From Pseudomonas sp. BN411 (GTDB taxonomy: Bacteria; Pseudomonadota; Gammaproteobacteria; Pseudomonadales; Pseudomonadaceae), in assembly GCF_029871235.1 (NCBI RefSeq), contig NZ_SSOM01000049.1, positions 1 to 64,000 of the forward strand: 64,000 nucleotides of DNA, given 5' to 3'. Below the pieces are notes generated by a model that saw nothing but the letters and a program-made list of their open reading frames with translations, searched no databases and was not told the DNA's origin. This document shows, one piece after another, positions 1 through 11,008 of the stretch. Each line of letters opens with the position of its first letter. Position 1 is the first letter of the stretch. A program made the position numbers and the translations under genes.

Positions 1-1823
1 TGCAGGCCTTCGATCACCTGGCGGATTTCCTCCACCGAGTCCTGGGTGCGCTTGGCCAGGTTGCGCACCTCGTCGGCCACCACCGCGAAGCCGCGCCCGG
101 CCTCACCGGCCCGCGCCGCCTCGATGGCGGCGTTGAGCGCCAGCAGGTTGGTCTGCTCGGCGATGGCGCGGATCACTTCCAGCACCGAGCCGATCTGCTC
201 GCTGCTGTTGGCCAGCGCCTGCACCTCTTCCATGGCCGCGCTCATTTCGCTGGCCAGTTGCTCGATGGCGCTGGTGGTGCGACCAATCACGCCGAGGCCT
301 TCCTGGGTGGCATGGTCGGCACCGCGGGCGGCTTCGGCGGCCTGGGCGGCGCTGCGGGCGACGTCCTGGGCAGTGGCGCTCATCTCGTGGGAGGCGGTGG
401 CCACCTGGTCGACTTCGCGGTACTGCTGCTGCATGCCGGCACTGGTCTGGCTGGCCACGGCGGCGGATTGGTCGGCGGTGCCGCGGGCGTCCTGCACCGA
501 GCGTTTCACGTCGGCGATGATCGGCTGCAGCTTGTCGAGGAAGCGGTTGAACCAGCCGGCCAGCTCACCCAGTTCGTCCTGGCGGGCGTAGTCCAGGCGG
601 CGGGTCAGGTCGCCTTCGCCGCTGGCGATGTCCTTGAGCATGCTGGCCACGCCCTGGATCGGCCGGGTCACGCCCCGGGCGGTGAGCCACACCAGCAGCA
701 GGCCGGCGACGCCGGCGACGAGGCCGATCAGCAGGCCGACGAGGTTGGCGGTGTGGTTCTGCGAATCGAGTTTGGCGTCCAGCTCCAGTGCCGGCGCGAG
801 CAGGACCTTTTCCGGTACTTCCAGCAGCACGCTCCAGGGCGCGGCGGTGGGGATCGGTTTGAACGGTTGCATCACCCGCAGCATGCCGTTGTGCTGGAGC
901 TCCACGGTTTTACCGGCCTGGAGGTTGCCGGCCAGTTCACTGGCGTTTTCGCCAAAAGCTTTTTCCAGCTTTGCACTGAGCAAGCTGGCGTCGCGGCTGT
1001 GGCCGGCGAGCAGGCCGGCCGGGCTGAGGATGCTGACGTGGCCGTTGCCGTCATACAGCTCGTGGTTACCGGACATGCTCAGCTGCTGGAGGCTTTCCAG
1101 GTTGATGTCCAGGCCCATGACGCCGACGGTCTTGCCGTTGAGCTGCAGCGGGAAGGCGATGCTGGTCATCAGCACCTGGCGGTCACCGACGTTATCGAAG
1201 TAGGGGTCCAGCACGCAGGCCTGGCCGGTTTTCATCGGGCAGGTGTACCAGGCGTTGTAGGGCGCGCCGCTAGGGCCGGTGCTGCTGTCGGCGAGCAGCT
1301 CCTCGGTCATGGATTCCGACTCCAGTTTGCCGGGGGTGGGTTGGGCCCAATAAAGAGAGAAGCGGCCTTTGTCGTTGCTGCCCAGTTCCGCCTGGTCGAC
1401 GAAGAGTTCGTCCTTGCCGTCCAGGGCGTTGGGTTCGAAGACCAGGTAGAGGCCGAGGATTTCCGGATTGGCTTCCAGGCTGGTGCGGACCTGGCGGGTC
1501 AGGTCCTCACGCAGGTCGAAGGCGTCGAGGAAGCGCTTTTCCGCCTGTTCCTTGAGGAACAGCACCTGGCGCGAGAAGCCCTTGCCGTACTGGTAGTTGT
1601 CCATGAAGTAGCGCTGGATGCGGATGGCCTGCAACTCCGCGCGGGCCTGCAGGCGCTGACGGGCGCTCTGGTCGAGCATCCGGCTACTGTCGGCCTTCAC
1701 CAGGCTGGCGCTGCGCTTGGACTGGTAGAGGGACGAACCGACCAGCAGGGTCACGATGGCCAGCAGGCAGAGGCCGGTTAGCAGGGTGATTTTCCACTGG
1801 ATGGACAGGCGATTGAACGGCAT
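1..1823 (-). CDS. Methyl-accepting chemotaxis protein, TlpQ-like (3' end outside window)
   Basis: Transmembrane chemoreceptor that signals through CheW/CheA. About 607 codons are present and the frame is open through the left edge, so the C-terminus is missing. Translated from the ATG at 1823 it shows TM1 (about residues 12-32), a large periplasmic region of roughly 320 residues fitting a double-CACHE sensor, TM2 (about 356-380), a HAMP domain and the cytoplasmic signalling domain, including the conserved hairpin tip [19 protein letters not shown] (about 554-573). In P. aeruginosa the histamine/polyamine receptor TlpQ sits divergent from a transporter like the one at 2053, near nuo. I infer orthology from that synteny and architecture; the ligand is not proven. 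Family confidence is high, TlpQ identity moderate. Confidence 0.9.
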   Translation of the reverse strand, partial: MPFNRLSIQWKITLLTGLCLLAIVTLLVGSSLYQSKRSASLVKADSSRMLDQSARQRLQARAELQAIRIQRYFMDNYQYGKGFSRQVLFLKEQAEKRFLDAFDLREDLTRQVRTSLEANPEILGLYLVFEPNALDGKDELFVDQAELGSNDKGRFSLYWAQPTPGKLESESMTEELLADSSTGPSGAPYNAWYTCPMKTGQACVLDPYFDNVGDRQVLMTSIAFPLQLNGKTVGVMGLDINLESLQQLSMSGNHELYDGNGHVSILSPAGLLAGHSRDASLLSAKLEKAFGENASELAGNLQAGKTVELQHNGMLRVMQPFKPIPTAAPWSVLLEVPEKVLLAPALELDAKLDSQNHTANLVGLLIGLVAGVAGLLLVWLTARGVTRPIQGVASMLKDIASGEGDLTRRLDYARQDELGELAGWFNRFLDKLQPIIADVKRSVQDARGTADQSAAVASQTSAGMQQQYREVDQVATASHEMSATAQDVARSAAQAAEAARGADHATQEGLGVIGRTTSAIEQLASEMSAAMEEVQALANSSEQIGSVLEVIRAIAEQTNLLALNAAIEAARAGEAGRGFAVVADEVRNLAKRTQDSVEEIRQVIEGL

Positions 1824-2052
1824 TGGGACTTCCTTCTGTCTCGTCGGAACTTCATTCGTTGTCGGCACGGACGGCAATTTCTTGACGCGAAGACGACGAA
1901 TAGCCGTGCGGAATGCACGAGGGCGCAATTTGCAGGCAAGAATTATGCACAGTACGCCCAATATTCCGAACGCTTTTGACAGTCGCTCCCGGTTTGGGCA
2001 GAGTGCGCGCTTTTTTCGCGGCCGGCATGGCCTGGAAAGCTGAGGAGAGGCG

Positions 2053-3372
2053 ATGAATGCGGTAGTGGCGGCGGTGGGGATCATGCTGGTCCTCAGCCTG
2101 TGCCGGGTGCATGTTGTGGTGGCCCTGATCATTGGCGCACTGGTGGGTGGCCTGGTCGGCGGCCTTGGGATCGACGGATCTCTCGCGGCCTTCAACAAGG
2201 GGCTGGGTGGCGGCGCCACCGTGGCACTGTCCTACGCGCTGCTGGGCGCATTCGCCGTGGCCATTGCGCGTTCCGGCCTGGCTCATGCGTTGGCGGACAA
2301 GGCCCTGGCCCTGGTGGGCCGCCAGGAGGCCAACGGCGGCAATGCACTGAAATGGCTGCTGGTCGCCCTGCTGCTGTGCGTGGCGATCTCCTCGCAGAAC
2401 ATCCTGCCGATCCACATCGCCTTCATCCCGTTGCTGGTTCCTCCTCTTCTCTACGTACTGACGCGGCTTTCCATCGACCGCCGGCTGATCGCCTGCGTGA
2501 TCACCTTTGGCCTGATCACGCCCTACATGTTCTTGCCGGTGGGCTTCGGCAACATTTTCCTGAACGAGATCCTGCTGGCGAATGTGGTGAAAAGTGGCGT
2601 CGACGTTACCGGTGTGAATGTCACCGAGGCGATGTTGATACCGGCGCTGGGTATGGTCGCGGGCCTGTTCATCGCGGTGTTCGTCAGTTATCGCGGCAGG
2701 CGCACCTATGACCTGGAGCGCATCGCCCAGGCAGAGCAGGTGAGCGTCGCCTACAACCCGATGAGCCTCGGCGTGGCCGGCGTGGCCATCCTGGTTGCGT
2801 TCGTGGTGCAGCTCTGGCTGGACTCGATGATCATCGGTGCGCTGCTGGGCTTCGTGATCTTCTCGTTGTCGGGCGTGGTGCGCTGGAAGGAAGCGGACGA
2901 CCTGTTCACCGAGGGCATGAAGATGATGGCCATGATCGGCTTCATCATGATCGCCGCGTCGGGCTTTGCCGAGGTGATGCGCGAAACCGGCCAGGTGGCG
3001 ACCCTGGTGGATGCTTCGGCCGGCTGGATCGGCCACAGCAAGCCGCTGGGGGCGCTGCTGATGCTGCTGGTGGGCCTGTTGGTGACCATGGGCATCGGTT
3101 CGTCCTTTTCCACCGTGCCGATCATCGCGGCGATCTTCGTGCCGCTGTGCGTGCAGCTCGGCTTCAGCCCGCTGGCGATCGTCAGCATCGTCGGCACCGC
3201 CGGTGCGCTGGGCGACGCCGGGTCTCCCGCGTCCGACTCCACCCTGGGCCCGACCGCAGGCCTGAACGTGGATGGCCAGCACAACCATATCTGGGACACC
3301 GTGGTGCCCACTTTCCTGCATTACAACCTGCCGCTGCTGGCCTTCGGCTGGGTTGCGGCGATGGTGCTCTAG
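2053..3372 (+). CDS. Na+/H+ antiporter-family (NhaC/YuiF-like) permease
   Basis: Inner-membrane secondary transporter of 439 residues, almost wholly hydrophobic with about 11-12 predicted TM segments. The N-terminal third resembles the Na_H_antiport_N domain (glycine-rich, [12 protein letters not shown] near residue 30) and the rest the Na+/H+ antiporter domain, including a late Gly/Ser/Asp-rich loop ([10 protein letters not shown], about residue 390). The ATG at 2053 follows a strong ribosome site (GAGGAGAGG). Some relatives such as Bacillus YuiF have been linked to amino-acid rather than ion transport. The 229-bp divergent gap shared with the amine-type chemoreceptor gene suggests uptake of the sensed compound, but the substrate is unknown. 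Confidence 0.85.
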   Translation: MNAVVAAVGIMLVLSLCRVHVVVALIIGALVGGLVGGLGIDGSLAAFNKGLGGGATVALSYALLGAFAVAIARSGLAHALADKALALVGRQEANGGNALKWLLVALLLCVAISSQNILPIHIAFIPLLVPPLLYVLTRLSIDRRLIACVITFGLITPYMFLPVGFGNIFLNEILLANVVKSGVDVTGVNVTEAMLIPALGMVAGLFIAVFVSYRGRRTYDLERIAQAEQVSVAYNPMSLGVAGVAILVAFVVQLWLDSMIIGALLGFVIFSLSGVVRWKEADDLFTEGMKMMAMIGFIMIAASGFAEVMRETGQVATLVDASAGWIGHSKPLGALLMLLVGLLVTMGIGSSFSTVPIIAAIFVPLCVQLGFSPLAIVSIVGTAGALGDAGSPASDSTLGPTAGLNVDGQHNHIWDTVVPTFLHYNLPLLAFGWVAAMVL

Positions 3373-3420
3373 CGCACGTCAGCACGGGCGTTCGCTTAAT
3401 CATTTCGACCCAGTAGATGC

Positions 3421-3446
3421 GGGGTTGCCGAGAAATCGGCAACCCC
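3421..3446 (+). terminator. Hairpin terminator of the permease gene
   Basis: A perfect 11-bp stem (GGGGTTGCCGA / TCGGCAACCCC) closed by a GAAA tetraloop, 48 bp after the permease stop codon. The T-tract behind it is weak (gctgtgctttc). Confidence 0.7.
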
Positions 3447-3720
3447 GCTGTGCTTTCTGGCGCCGCTGTCGACAATGTCGCTTGTGGAGACGGGCGCAGT
3501 GGCGGACCGCAAGGTGGCCGCCGGCCGTGGGCCACAAGCTCGGCGGTGGTTTGCATGAGCGTTTCGATGCGCAGCAAGGCACCTATATCCAGACGGTCAG
3601 CCTGGCCTTCATTGACCTGCAATTGCACCGGTCGGTAGACGCAAGCGCATGGTTCGATAACAAGACGGGGGCATGGCGCCCAACCGGAAAAGAAGCCCTG
3701 AGCTGATTTCAGCGAACAAG

Positions 3721-3749
3721 AAAAAACCCGGCGCTTGGCCGGGTTTTTT
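3721..3749. terminator. Bidirectional terminator ending the nuo operon
   Basis: Inverted repeat AAAAAACCCGGC / GCCGGGTTTTTT with a short loop. It gives a GC-rich stem followed by a T-run on both strands, and lies 17 bp beyond the nuoN stop, so it closes the whole nuo transcript. Confidence 0.85.
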
Positions 3750-3765
3750 GTTTTGCGGGCTTGCC

Positions 3766-5229
3766 TTAGTTGGCCAGGGCCACCAGGCCGGAGTGATGGA
3801 CCAGGTCCAGCAGCGGCTGCGGGTAGACACCGAGGAAGAAGGCCAGCAGGGCTACGAACAGCAGCATGATGCCGCCGGCGCGTTGGGCCCAGTGCAGGTC
3901 CGCATCGTGACGACGCAGGTTCGGCTCCACCAGGAACAGGGTGACCATGACGCGCAGGTAGTAGAACACGCCGATGGCGCTGCCCAGGACCATGGCACCC
4001 AGCAGCCACCACAGGCCGGATTCGACACCGGCAGCGATCACGAAGAACTTGCCGATGAAGCCTGCGGTGAGCGGGATGCCGGCGAGCGACAGCATCATCA
4101 CGGTGAGCACGGCGGTCAGGTACGGACGGCGCCAGAACAGGCCGCGGTACTCGTACAGGGCGTCGCAGTCACGGCCGCTGTAGGGGGTGGACATCAGGGT
4201 CACGACACCGAAGGCGCCCAGGCTGGTCAGCACGTAGGTGGCCAGGTAGACACCAATGGCTTCCACGGCCAGGCCCTTGCTCGCGATCAGCGCCACCAGC
4301 AGGTAGCCGAAGTGGGCGATGGAGGAGTAGCCCAGCAGACGCTTGATGTTGTTCTGTACCAGCGCCAGCAGGTTGCCGAACAGGATGGAGGCGATGGCGA
4401 TCACGGTCAGCAGGTCGTTCAGCCAGCCGCCGGCGGTGGCCGGGGAGAGCAGGTAGAGACGCAGCAGCACGGCGAACACAGCAACCTTGCTGGCAGTGGC
4501 CAGGAAGGCGGCCACCGGCGCCGGGGCGCCTTCGTACACGTCCGGGGTCCAGAGGTGGAAGGGCACCAGGGACAGCTTGAACGCCAGGCCGATCAGCATC
4601 ATGCCGATGCCGAGCTGGGAGACCACGTTGGAAGTGCCGGCGGCGGCCAGCTGGCTGAAGCTCAGGCTGCCGGCGTCGGCGTAGAGTAGGGCCATGCCGA
4701 ACAGCAGGAAGGCGGAACCGGCGGCGGACAGCACCATGTACTTGATGCCGGCTTCCAGGGAGCGCTTGTTGAAGAAGGCGTACGCCACCAGGCCGTAGAC
4801 CGGCACGGACAGCAGCTCCAGGCCGATGAACAGGCCGGCCAGGTGCTGCGCGGTGACCAGCACCAGACCGCCAGCGGCGGACAGGAGGATCAGCAGGTAC
4901 ATCTCTTCGCGGTTGCCCGGGTAGCCCTTGCCCGATTCACCGCCCAAGTAGGCGTGGATCAGGGTGACGCAGGCGAGGGTGCCGGCCAGTACCAGCGCCA
5001 TGTAATAGGCGCCGAAGTTGTCGATCATCATCAGCGGGGTCACTTCCAGGGGAGCGACCTTGAGTGCCGGGATGATGGACAGCAGGGCAAGGTTCAGACC
5101 GATGACCGAGAGGCCGAAGGTCCAGGAGTGGTGCCGCTTCCAGGCGATGGCCAGCATCACCACGACAATGGTGGCGCAGGTGACCAGCAGCGGTAGCAGG
5201 GCAATCAGGTGTTGAGTCGTGAATTCCAT
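3766..5229 (-). CDS. nuoN: NADH-quinone oxidoreductase subunit N
   Basis: Antiporter-like proton-pumping subunit of respiratory complex I (membrane arm, inner membrane). 487 residues with about 14 TM helices and the proton antiporter (Proton_antipo_M) core. Conserved features include the lysine-containing broken-helix stretch [20 protein letters not shown] (about residues 216-235) and the [14 protein letters not shown] motif (about 292). The length matches the bacterial NuoN norm. Last gene of the operon: it starts 7 bp after nuoM and is followed directly by a strong terminator. Confidence 0.97.
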   Translation of the reverse strand: MEFTTQHLIALLPLLVTCATIVVVMLAIAWKRHHSWTFGLSVIGLNLALLSIIPALKVAPLEVTPLMMIDNFGAYYMALVLAGTLACVTLIHAYLGGESGKGYPGNREEMYLLILLSAAGGLVLVTAQHLAGLFIGLELLSVPVYGLVAYAFFNKRSLEAGIKYMVLSAAGSAFLLFGMALLYADAGSLSFSQLAAAGTSNVVSQLGIGMMLIGLAFKLSLVPFHLWTPDVYEGAPAPVAAFLATASKVAVFAVLLRLYLLSPATAGGWLNDLLTVIAIASILFGNLLALVQNNIKRLLGYSSIAHFGYLLVALIASKGLAVEAIGVYLATYVLTSLGAFGVVTLMSTPYSGRDCDALYEYRGLFWRRPYLTAVLTVMMLSLAGIPLTAGFIGKFFVIAAGVESGLWWLLGAMVLGSAIGVFYYLRVMVTLFLVEPNLRRHDADLHWAQRAGGIMLLFVALLAFFLGVYPQPLLDLVHHSGLVALAN

Positions 5230-5236
5230 AACCTAC

Positions 5237-6763
5237 TTACCGGGCAACGAGTTGATTGACGGCGGAGTCCAGCCACTGGTGCACGCCATGCATGGTCGCA
5301 GCGGAGGTATCCAGTACCGGTTGCGGGTAGATGCCGAGCAGGATCAGGAGGCCGGCAAGGCCCAGGACCATGGTCAGTTCGCGATAGCGCAGGCCTTCGT
5401 AGGCTTTGTCGTTCTTCGACGGACCGAAGTAGGCGCGGTGGATCATGATCAGCGAGTAGACCGAGCCGAACACCAGGCCAGTGGAGGCCAGTACGGCAAT
5501 CCACGGTACCTGCTGGAAGGAGCCGACCAGGATCAGGAACTCGCCGACGAAGTTGCCGGTGCCCGGCAGGCCGAGGGCGGCGGCGGCGAAGAACAGGCTG
5601 ATGCCGGGCAGGTACGGCATGCGATTCCAGATACCGCCCATCTCGCGCATGTCACGGGTGTGCAGGCGCTCGTACAGCTGGCCACACAGGATAAAGAGTG
5701 CGGCGGCGGAGAGGCCGTGGGCGATCATCTGCACGATGGCGCCCTGCAGGGCGATCTGGCTGCTGGAGTAGATGGCGATCAGCACGAAGCCCATGTGGGA
5801 CACGCTGGAGTAGGCCACCAGGCGCTTGATGTCAGTCTGGGCGAAGGACAGGAAGGCACCGTAGACAATGGCGAACACACCGAGCCACTGGGCGATCGGC
5901 GCGAACTCGGCCGAGGCATTGGGGAACAGCGGCAGGGCGAAGCGGATCATGCCGTAGGCGGCGGTCTTCAGCAGGATGCCGGCGAGGTCCACGGAGCCCG
6001 CGGTCGGGGCCTGGGCGTGGGCATCGGGCAGCCAGGAGTGGAACGGAACCACCGGGAACTTCACCGCGAAGGCGACAAAGAAGCCGAGCATCAGCAGGTA
6101 CTCGGTGCCCGGAGCGAGCTGGGCCTTCAGCAGGTCGGCGTAGTTGAAGGTCAGCACGCCGGTGTTGCTGTAGTTCACCAGCACCAGGCCGAGGATCGCC
6201 ACCAGCATGATCAGGCCGCTGGCCTGGGTGTAGATGAAGAACTTGGTGGCGGCGTTGATGCGGGTCTTGCCCTTGCTGCCGCTATGACCCCAGAGCGCGA
6301 TGAGGAAGTACATCGGCACCAGCATCATTTCCCAGAAGAAGAAGAACAGGAACAGGTCGATGGCGAGGAACACGCCGACCACGCCGCCGAGGATCCACAT
6401 CAGATTGAGGTGGAAGAAGCCGACGCGGTTCTGGATTTCACGCCAGGAGCAGAGCACGGACAGCACACCGAGCAGGCCGGTGAGGACGATCATCAGGATG
6501 GAGATGCCGTCCAGGGCCAGGTGGATGGTGACGCCGAAGCGCTCGATCCACTGCACCTTGAACTCTTGCGCCCATACCGGCTCGGTGCCGGGCGCGGGAG
6601 CCAGGGTGAAGTCGCCGGTCGCCCACAGCCAGAGGCCGAGGACGAACAGCAGGGTCATGGTGAGCAGGGCGATCCAGCGGGGCAGGGTGGCGCCGAAGCG
6701 CTCACCTTGCCAGCAGAGCAGGCCGCCGATGAAGGGAATCAGGATTAGCCAGGGCAGAATCAT
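5237..6763 (-). CDS. nuoM: NADH-quinone oxidoreductase subunit M
   Basis: Second antiporter-like proton-pumping subunit of complex I, 508 residues, about 14 TM helices. The family core includes the FAVKFPVVPFHSWLPDAHAQ stretch (key Lys in the TM7 region) and RLVAYSSVSHMGFV. The start at 6763 gives the standard N-terminus (MILPWLILIPFIGGLLCW). It lies 25 bp downstream of nuoL and 7 bp upstream of nuoN, so it is translated as part of the operon. Confidence 0.97.
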   Translation of the reverse strand: MILPWLILIPFIGGLLCWQGERFGATLPRWIALLTMTLLFVLGLWLWATGDFTLAPAPGTEPVWAQEFKVQWIERFGVTIHLALDGISILMIVLTGLLGVLSVLCSWREIQNRVGFFHLNLMWILGGVVGVFLAIDLFLFFFFWEMMLVPMYFLIALWGHSGSKGKTRINAATKFFIYTQASGLIMLVAILGLVLVNYSNTGVLTFNYADLLKAQLAPGTEYLLMLGFFVAFAVKFPVVPFHSWLPDAHAQAPTAGSVDLAGILLKTAAYGMIRFALPLFPNASAEFAPIAQWLGVFAIVYGAFLSFAQTDIKRLVAYSSVSHMGFVLIAIYSSSQIALQGAIVQMIAHGLSAAALFILCGQLYERLHTRDMREMGGIWNRMPYLPGISLFFAAAALGLPGTGNFVGEFLILVGSFQQVPWIAVLASTGLVFGSVYSLIMIHRAYFGPSKNDKAYEGLRYRELTMVLGLAGLLILLGIYPQPVLDTSAATMHGVHQWLDSAVNQLVAR

Positions 6764-6788
6764 GACGGGCTCAATTCCTTAAGAAGAT

Positions 6789-8636
6789 TCAGGTCAGCAG
6801 CACGGCGCCGAGCACGAGCACGGCTCCGCCGACGATGGATACGGCGTACCAGCGCAGCTGGCCGGTCTGGCTACGGCTGAGGGCGAAGTTGCCACCCTTC
6901 ACTACACGCGGGACCAGGCCGATGGTGCCGTCGATGGGATCGCGACGGAGCAGGCGGCAGACCAGCAGGTAGGGTTTGACGAACAGCAGGTCGTAGAGCC
7001 AGTCGAAGCCCCAGGCGGCGTACCACCAGGCACCAAGGAAGCGGCCCGGGGCGCTCTGGGCCACGGCGCTGACGAAGCGGCGCTTGCCGAGGAACAGCAG
7101 GGCGGCCAGCAGGATACCTGCCAGGGCGATGGCGCCCGAAGCGATTTCCAGGCTGTGCTTGGCCTCGCCACCGGCATGGCCGACGCTTTCCGGCAGCACG
7201 CCGGCCAGCGGCGGGGTGATCAGCGCGCCGACGAAGGTGGAGAGCACGATCAACACGCTCAGCGGCAGCCAGTGGGCAACGCCGTGGCCAGCGTGGGCTT
7301 CGGTCTGCGCTTCACCGTGGAAGGCGATGAAGATCAGGCGGAAGGTGTAGATCGAGGTCAGGAAGGCACCCGCCAGACCCGCGTAGAGCAGACCGGCGTG
7401 ACCGCTGGCGAAGGCTTCCCAGAGGATCTCGTCCTTGGAGTAGAAGCCCGCGGTGACCAGCGGCAGGGCCGCCAGGGCCGCACCACCGACGATGAAGCTC
7501 GCGTAGGCCAGCGGCAGCTTCTTCCACAGGCCGCCCATCTTGAAGATGTTCTGCTCGTGGTGGCAGGCGTTGATCACTGCACCGGAGGCAAGGAACAGCA
7601 GGGCCTTGAAGAAGGCGTGGGTCATCAGGTGGAAGATCGCCGCGTCCCATGCACCAACGCCGAGGGCGAGGAACATATAGCCGATCTGGCTCATGGTGGA
7701 GTAGGCGAGGATGCGCTTGATGTCGGTCTGCACCAGGGCGGCGAAGCCGGCCAGGACCAGGGTCACGCCACCGACGATGCCGACCAGTTCGAGGATTTCC
7801 GGGGTCAGCAGGAACAGACCGTGGGTACGGGCGATCAGGTAGACGCCCGCGGTCACCATGGTCGCCGCGTGGATCAGCGCGGAAACCGGAGTCGGGCCCG
7901 CCATCGCGTCCGCCAGCCAGGTCTGCAGCGGCAGCTGGGCGGATTTGCCCACGGCGCCGCCGAGCAGCATCAGGGTCGCGACCCAGAGCCAGGCGTCACC
8001 GGCCACGTACTTCTCGGGGGCCAGCTTCATCAGCTCCTGGATGTTCAGGGTGCCCAGGTGGAAGAACAGGATGAACAGGCCGATGGCCATGAACACGTCA
8101 CCCACGCGGGTAACGATGAAGGCCTTGAGCGCTGCGTTGCCGTTGGGCGTGTGCTTGAAGTAGAAGCCGATCAGCAGGTACGAGCACAGACCCACGCCTT
8201 CCCAACCGAAGTAGAGGAACAGCAGGTTATCGCCCAGCACCAGGAACAGCATGCTGGCAATGAACAGGTTGGTGTAGGCGAAGAAGCGGGAGTAGCCCTC
8301 TTCACCGCGCATGTACCAGGAGGCGAACAGGTGGATCAGGAAGCCGACGCCGGTGACCACGCCGAGCATGGTCAGGGACAGGCCGTCCAGGTAGAGGGTG
8401 AAGCTGGGTGCGAAGCCCGCCACGCTCATCCACTGCCAGAGCACCTGGGTGTAGACACCGCCTTCCGGCGGGGCCACGTTGAACTGCCAGATGATCGAGG
8501 CGGCGACCAGGGCCGACAGGCCCACGGAGCCGACGCCGATGACAGCGGAGGTGTTTTCGGAGAGACGCCCGCGGGAGAAGGCCAGGATGAACCAGCCAAG
8601 CAGCGGGAACAGGCAAGTGAGGAATAGAAGGTTCAT
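6789..8636 (-). CDS. nuoL: NADH-quinone oxidoreductase subunit L
   Basis: The distal and largest antiporter-like subunit of complex I, 615 residues. It carries the N-terminal Proton_antipo_N domain, the M domain ([20 protein letters not shown], then [13 protein letters not shown]) and a C-terminal extension with the lateral amphipathic helix plus a final TM that brace NuoM and NuoN. Its ATG overlaps the nuoK stop by 4 bp (translational coupling). Length and motifs are typical. Confidence 0.97.
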   Translation of the reverse strand: MNLLFLTCLFPLLGWFILAFSRGRLSENTSAVIGVGSVGLSALVAASIIWQFNVAPPEGGVYTQVLWQWMSVAGFAPSFTLYLDGLSLTMLGVVTGVGFLIHLFASWYMRGEEGYSRFFAYTNLFIASMLFLVLGDNLLFLYFGWEGVGLCSYLLIGFYFKHTPNGNAALKAFIVTRVGDVFMAIGLFILFFHLGTLNIQELMKLAPEKYVAGDAWLWVATLMLLGGAVGKSAQLPLQTWLADAMAGPTPVSALIHAATMVTAGVYLIARTHGLFLLTPEILELVGIVGGVTLVLAGFAALVQTDIKRILAYSTMSQIGYMFLALGVGAWDAAIFHLMTHAFFKALLFLASGAVINACHHEQNIFKMGGLWKKLPLAYASFIVGGAALAALPLVTAGFYSKDEILWEAFASGHAGLLYAGLAGAFLTSIYTFRLIFIAFHGEAQTEAHAGHGVAHWLPLSVLIVLSTFVGALITPPLAGVLPESVGHAGGEAKHSLEIASGAIALAGILLAALLFLGKRRFVSAVAQSAPGRFLGAWWYAAWGFDWLYDLLFVKPYLLVCRLLRRDPIDGTIGLVPRVVKGGNFALSRSQTGQLRWYAVSIVGGAVLVLGAVLLT

Positions 8637-8941
8637 CCGCGCATCTCGCTGGCAGCGTCGATATCGAGGGTATGGAAGCGGCGGTACAGCTGCAGCAGGA
8701 TCGCCAGGCCAATGGAGGCTTCGGCGGCTGCAAGGCTGATCACCAGAATGAACATGATCTGACCGTCAGGCTGGGCCCAACGGGCGCCGGCGACCACGAA
8801 GGCCAGCGCGGCAGCGTTCATCATGACTTCCAGGCTCATGAGCACGAAGAGGATGTTGCGGCGCACCATCAGGCCGACCAAGCCGAGGCAGAAGAGCACG
8901 CCGGCGACCGCGAGGCCATGTTCCAGTGGGATTGCGTTCAT
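8633..8941 (-). CDS. nuoK: NADH-quinone oxidoreductase subunit K
   Basis: Small membrane subunit of complex I (102 residues, three TM helices, MrpC-like). It retains the two intramembrane glutamates expected of NuoK: one in the [15 protein letters not shown] segment, the other in [17 protein letters not shown]. It sits 3 bp after nuoJ and overlaps nuoL by 4 bp. Confidence 0.96.
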   Translation of the reverse strand: MNAIPLEHGLAVAGVLFCLGLVGLMVRRNILFVLMSLEVMMNAAALAFVVAGARWAQPDGQIMFILVISLAAAEASIGLAILLQLYRRFHTLDIDAASEMRG

Positions 8942-8944
8942 GGC

Positions 8945-9445
8945 TTATTCCTTAGCTTCGTGGCGGCCGAGGTGGAAGGCGGCGACCAGGGCTGCGAGCA
9001 GCAGCATGGAAGCCAGTTCCACGGCGAGCAGGTACGGGCCGAAGAGGGCGATGCCGACTGCCTTGGAGTCCACGGTGGTGTGACCGATGGTGGCGCCGCT
9101 GGCATTGCCGAACAGCACGTACAGCAGTTCGGCCAAGAGGACCAGGGAAAGCAGGGCAGGGCCGGTCCAGATGCCGGGTTTGAGCCACTTCTTTTCCTGT
9201 TCGGCGATTGCCGGTCCGAGGTTCAGCATCATCACCACGAAGACGAACAGCACCATGATGGCGCCGGCGTAGACGATGATTTCCAGGGCGCCGGCAAACG
9301 GTGCACCGAGGGCGAAGAAGCACATCGACACCGCCAGCAGCGAGACGATGAGGTACAGCAGGGCATGCACCGGATTGGTGTTGGTGATCACACGCAGGGT
9401 GGAGAGAACGGCCACACCGGCGGCGAAATAGAAGGCGAATTCCAC
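8945..9445 (-). CDS. nuoJ: NADH-quinone oxidoreductase subunit J
   Basis: Membrane subunit of complex I, 166 residues with five TM helices. The EIIVYAGAIMVLFVFVVMML segment is the conserved TM3 that carries a pi-bulge in solved complexes and helps couple quinone reduction to pumping. The gene lies 10 bp after nuoI and 3 bp before nuoK. Confidence 0.96.
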   Translation of the reverse strand: MEFAFYFAAGVAVLSTLRVITNTNPVHALLYLIVSLLAVSMCFFALGAPFAGALEIIVYAGAIMVLFVFVVMMLNLGPAIAEQEKKWLKPGIWTGPALLSLVLLAELLYVLFGNASGATIGHTTVDSKAVGIALFGPYLLAVELASMLLLAALVAAFHLGRHEAKE

Positions 9446-9455
9446 GCGCGTCTCC

Positions 9456-10004
9456 TTAGGGCAGCAGGCTCTTCACGTTGATCGGCTCGGCTTCGTTTTG
9501 CGCGGCGCCTTTCGGCTTGCCGGCGATGGCCATGCCTGCCACGCGATAGAAGTTGTAGTCCGGGTTCTTGCCCGGGCCGGAGATCAGCAGGTCTTCCTTC
9601 TCGTACACCAGGTCCTGGCGCTTGAACTCGCCCATCTCGAAATCCGGGGTTAGCTGGATCGCGGTGGTGGGGCAGGCTTCTTCGCACAGGCCGCAGAAGA
9701 TGCAGCGGGAGAAGTTGATCCGGAAGAACTCGGGGTACCAGCGGCCATCGTCGGTTTCGGCCTTCTGCAGGGAGATGCAGCCAACCGGGCAGGCAACGGC
9801 GCAGAGGTTGCAGGCTACGCAACGCTCTTCGCCATCGGGGTCGCGGGTCAGGACGATGCGGCCACGGTAGCGCGGCGGCAGGTATACCGGCTCTTCCGGG
9901 TATTGCAGGGTGTCACGCTTGCGGAAGGCATGGCCGAAGATCATCACCAGGCTGCGAAGCTGGGTGAAGGTGCCATGCACGACGTGGATGATTTCTTTGA
10001 TCAT
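9456..10004 (-). CDS. nuoI: NADH-quinone oxidoreductase subunit I (two 4Fe-4S clusters)
   Basis: Ferredoxin-like subunit of the peripheral arm that carries clusters N6a and N6b toward NuoB. Two motifs of the CxxCxxCxxxCP type are plain: [12 protein letters not shown] and [13 protein letters not shown] longer open frame extends upstream to 10082, but that extension only reads through the end of nuoH. The ATG at 10004 has an AAGGAG site and gives 182 residues, the usual Pseudomonas length. It lies 11 bp after nuoH. Confidence 0.96.
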   Translation of the reverse strand: MIKEIIHVVHGTFTQLRSLVMIFGHAFRKRDTLQYPEEPVYLPPRYRGRIVLTRDPDGEERCVACNLCAVACPVGCISLQKAETDDGRWYPEFFRINFSRCIFCGLCEEACPTTAIQLTPDFEMGEFKRQDLVYEKEDLLISGPGKNPDYNFYRVAGMAIAGKPKGAAQNEAEPINVKSLLP

Positions 10005-10015
10005 GGCATTACTCC

Positions 10016-11008
10016 TTACTGGGCCGAGGCCAGCACCAGGGCGCCGGTCACCAGCAGGTTGATCAGGGTCAGCGGCAGGCACACCTTCCAGCTGAAGGCC
10101 ATCACCTGGTCATAGCGCGGGCGCGGGATGGATGCGCGCAGCAGGATGAACAGCATGATGAAGAAGCCGGTCTTCAGTGCGAACCAGATGAAGGGGATCT
10201 GCGGCAGGATGCCGAACGGGCCGTGCCAGCCACCGAAGAACAGGGTTACGAGCAGCGCGGAGATCAGCACGATGCCGATGTACTCGCCCACGAAGAACAT
10301 GCCCCATTTCATGCCGGCGTATTCGATGTGGTAGCCGTCAGCCAGTTCCTGTTCCGCTTCCGGCTGGTCGAACGGGTGACGGTGGGTCACGGCGACGCCG
10401 GCGATGAAGAAGGTACAGAAGCCGAAGAACTGCGGAATGATGAACCACAGGTGCTGGGCCTGGTATTCAACGATGTCGCGCATGTTGAAGGAACCGACCT
10501 GGGCCACGATGCCCATCAGCGACAGAGCCAGGAACACCTCGTAGGAGATGGTCTGGGCCGAGGCGCGCAGGCTGCCGAGCAGGGCGAACTTGTTGTTGCT
10601 CGACCAGCCGGCGAAGAGCACGGCGTATACCGCGATACCGGCCATGGCGAAGAAGAACAGGATGCCGATGTTCAGGTCGGCCACGCCCCAGGTGGGAGTG
10701 ACCGGAATGACCGCGAAGGAGATCAGCAGGGCGCTCATCGCGATGATGGGCGCCAGGGTGAAGATCAGCTTGTCGGCGAACGGCGGGGTCCAGTCTTCCT
10801 TGAAGAACATCTTGATCATGTCCGCGCCCAGCTGGAAGGCACCGAAGGGGCCGACGCGGTTTGGACCGTAACGGTCCTGCCACAGGCCCAGCAGGCGACG
10901 TTCCACCCAGGAGAGCAGCGCACCGCTCACGACCACCGCCAGTAGGATGACGATGGCCTTGAGGACGGCGACGATGATGTCGATCAGTTCGGGCGTCAGC
11001 CAGCTCAT
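10016..11008 (-). CDS. nuoH: NADH-quinone oxidoreductase subunit H
   Basis: Membrane subunit that forms the quinone-access chamber and joins the peripheral and membrane arms (330 residues, eight TM helices). Family signatures are visible: [20 protein letters not shown] near residue 35 and the acidic loop [20 protein letters not shown] that lines the quinone channel. Its start overlaps the nuoG stop by 4 bp. Confidence 0.97.
   Translation of the reverse strand: MSWLTPELIDIIVAVLKAIVILLAVVVSGALLSWVERRLLGLWQDRYGPNRVGPFGAFQLGADMIKMFFKEDWTPPFADKLIFTLAPIIAMSALLISFAVIPVTPTWGVADLNIGILFFFAMAGIAVYAVLFAGWSSNNKFALLGSLRASAQTISYEVFLALSLMGIVAQVGSFNMRDIVEYQAQHLWFIIPQFFGFCTFFIAGVAVTHRHPFDQPEAEQELADGYHIEYAGMKWGMFFVGEYIGIVLISALLVTLFFGGWHGPFGILPQIPFIWFALKTGFFIMLFILLRASIPRPRYDQVMAFSWKVCLPLTLINLLVTGALVLASAQ

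Larger units (their letters stand above)
3373..3765. other. Intergenic region between permease and nuoN
   Basis: 393 bp between the two converging genes, holding the two hairpins annotated separately. Short ORFs on both strands between 3450 and 3710 have no ribosome site or recognisable motif. In P. aeruginosa other genes (including the malate receptor ctpM) lie between the equivalents of these neighbours, so this may be a deletion scar; I see no clear remnant. Confidence 0.5.

Noticed and set aside
258-1781. 507-codon plus-strand frame at the left edge
   Set aside because: The minus strand encodes a full chemoreceptor up to the edge, including the conserved signalling tip; the plus frame is its shadow.
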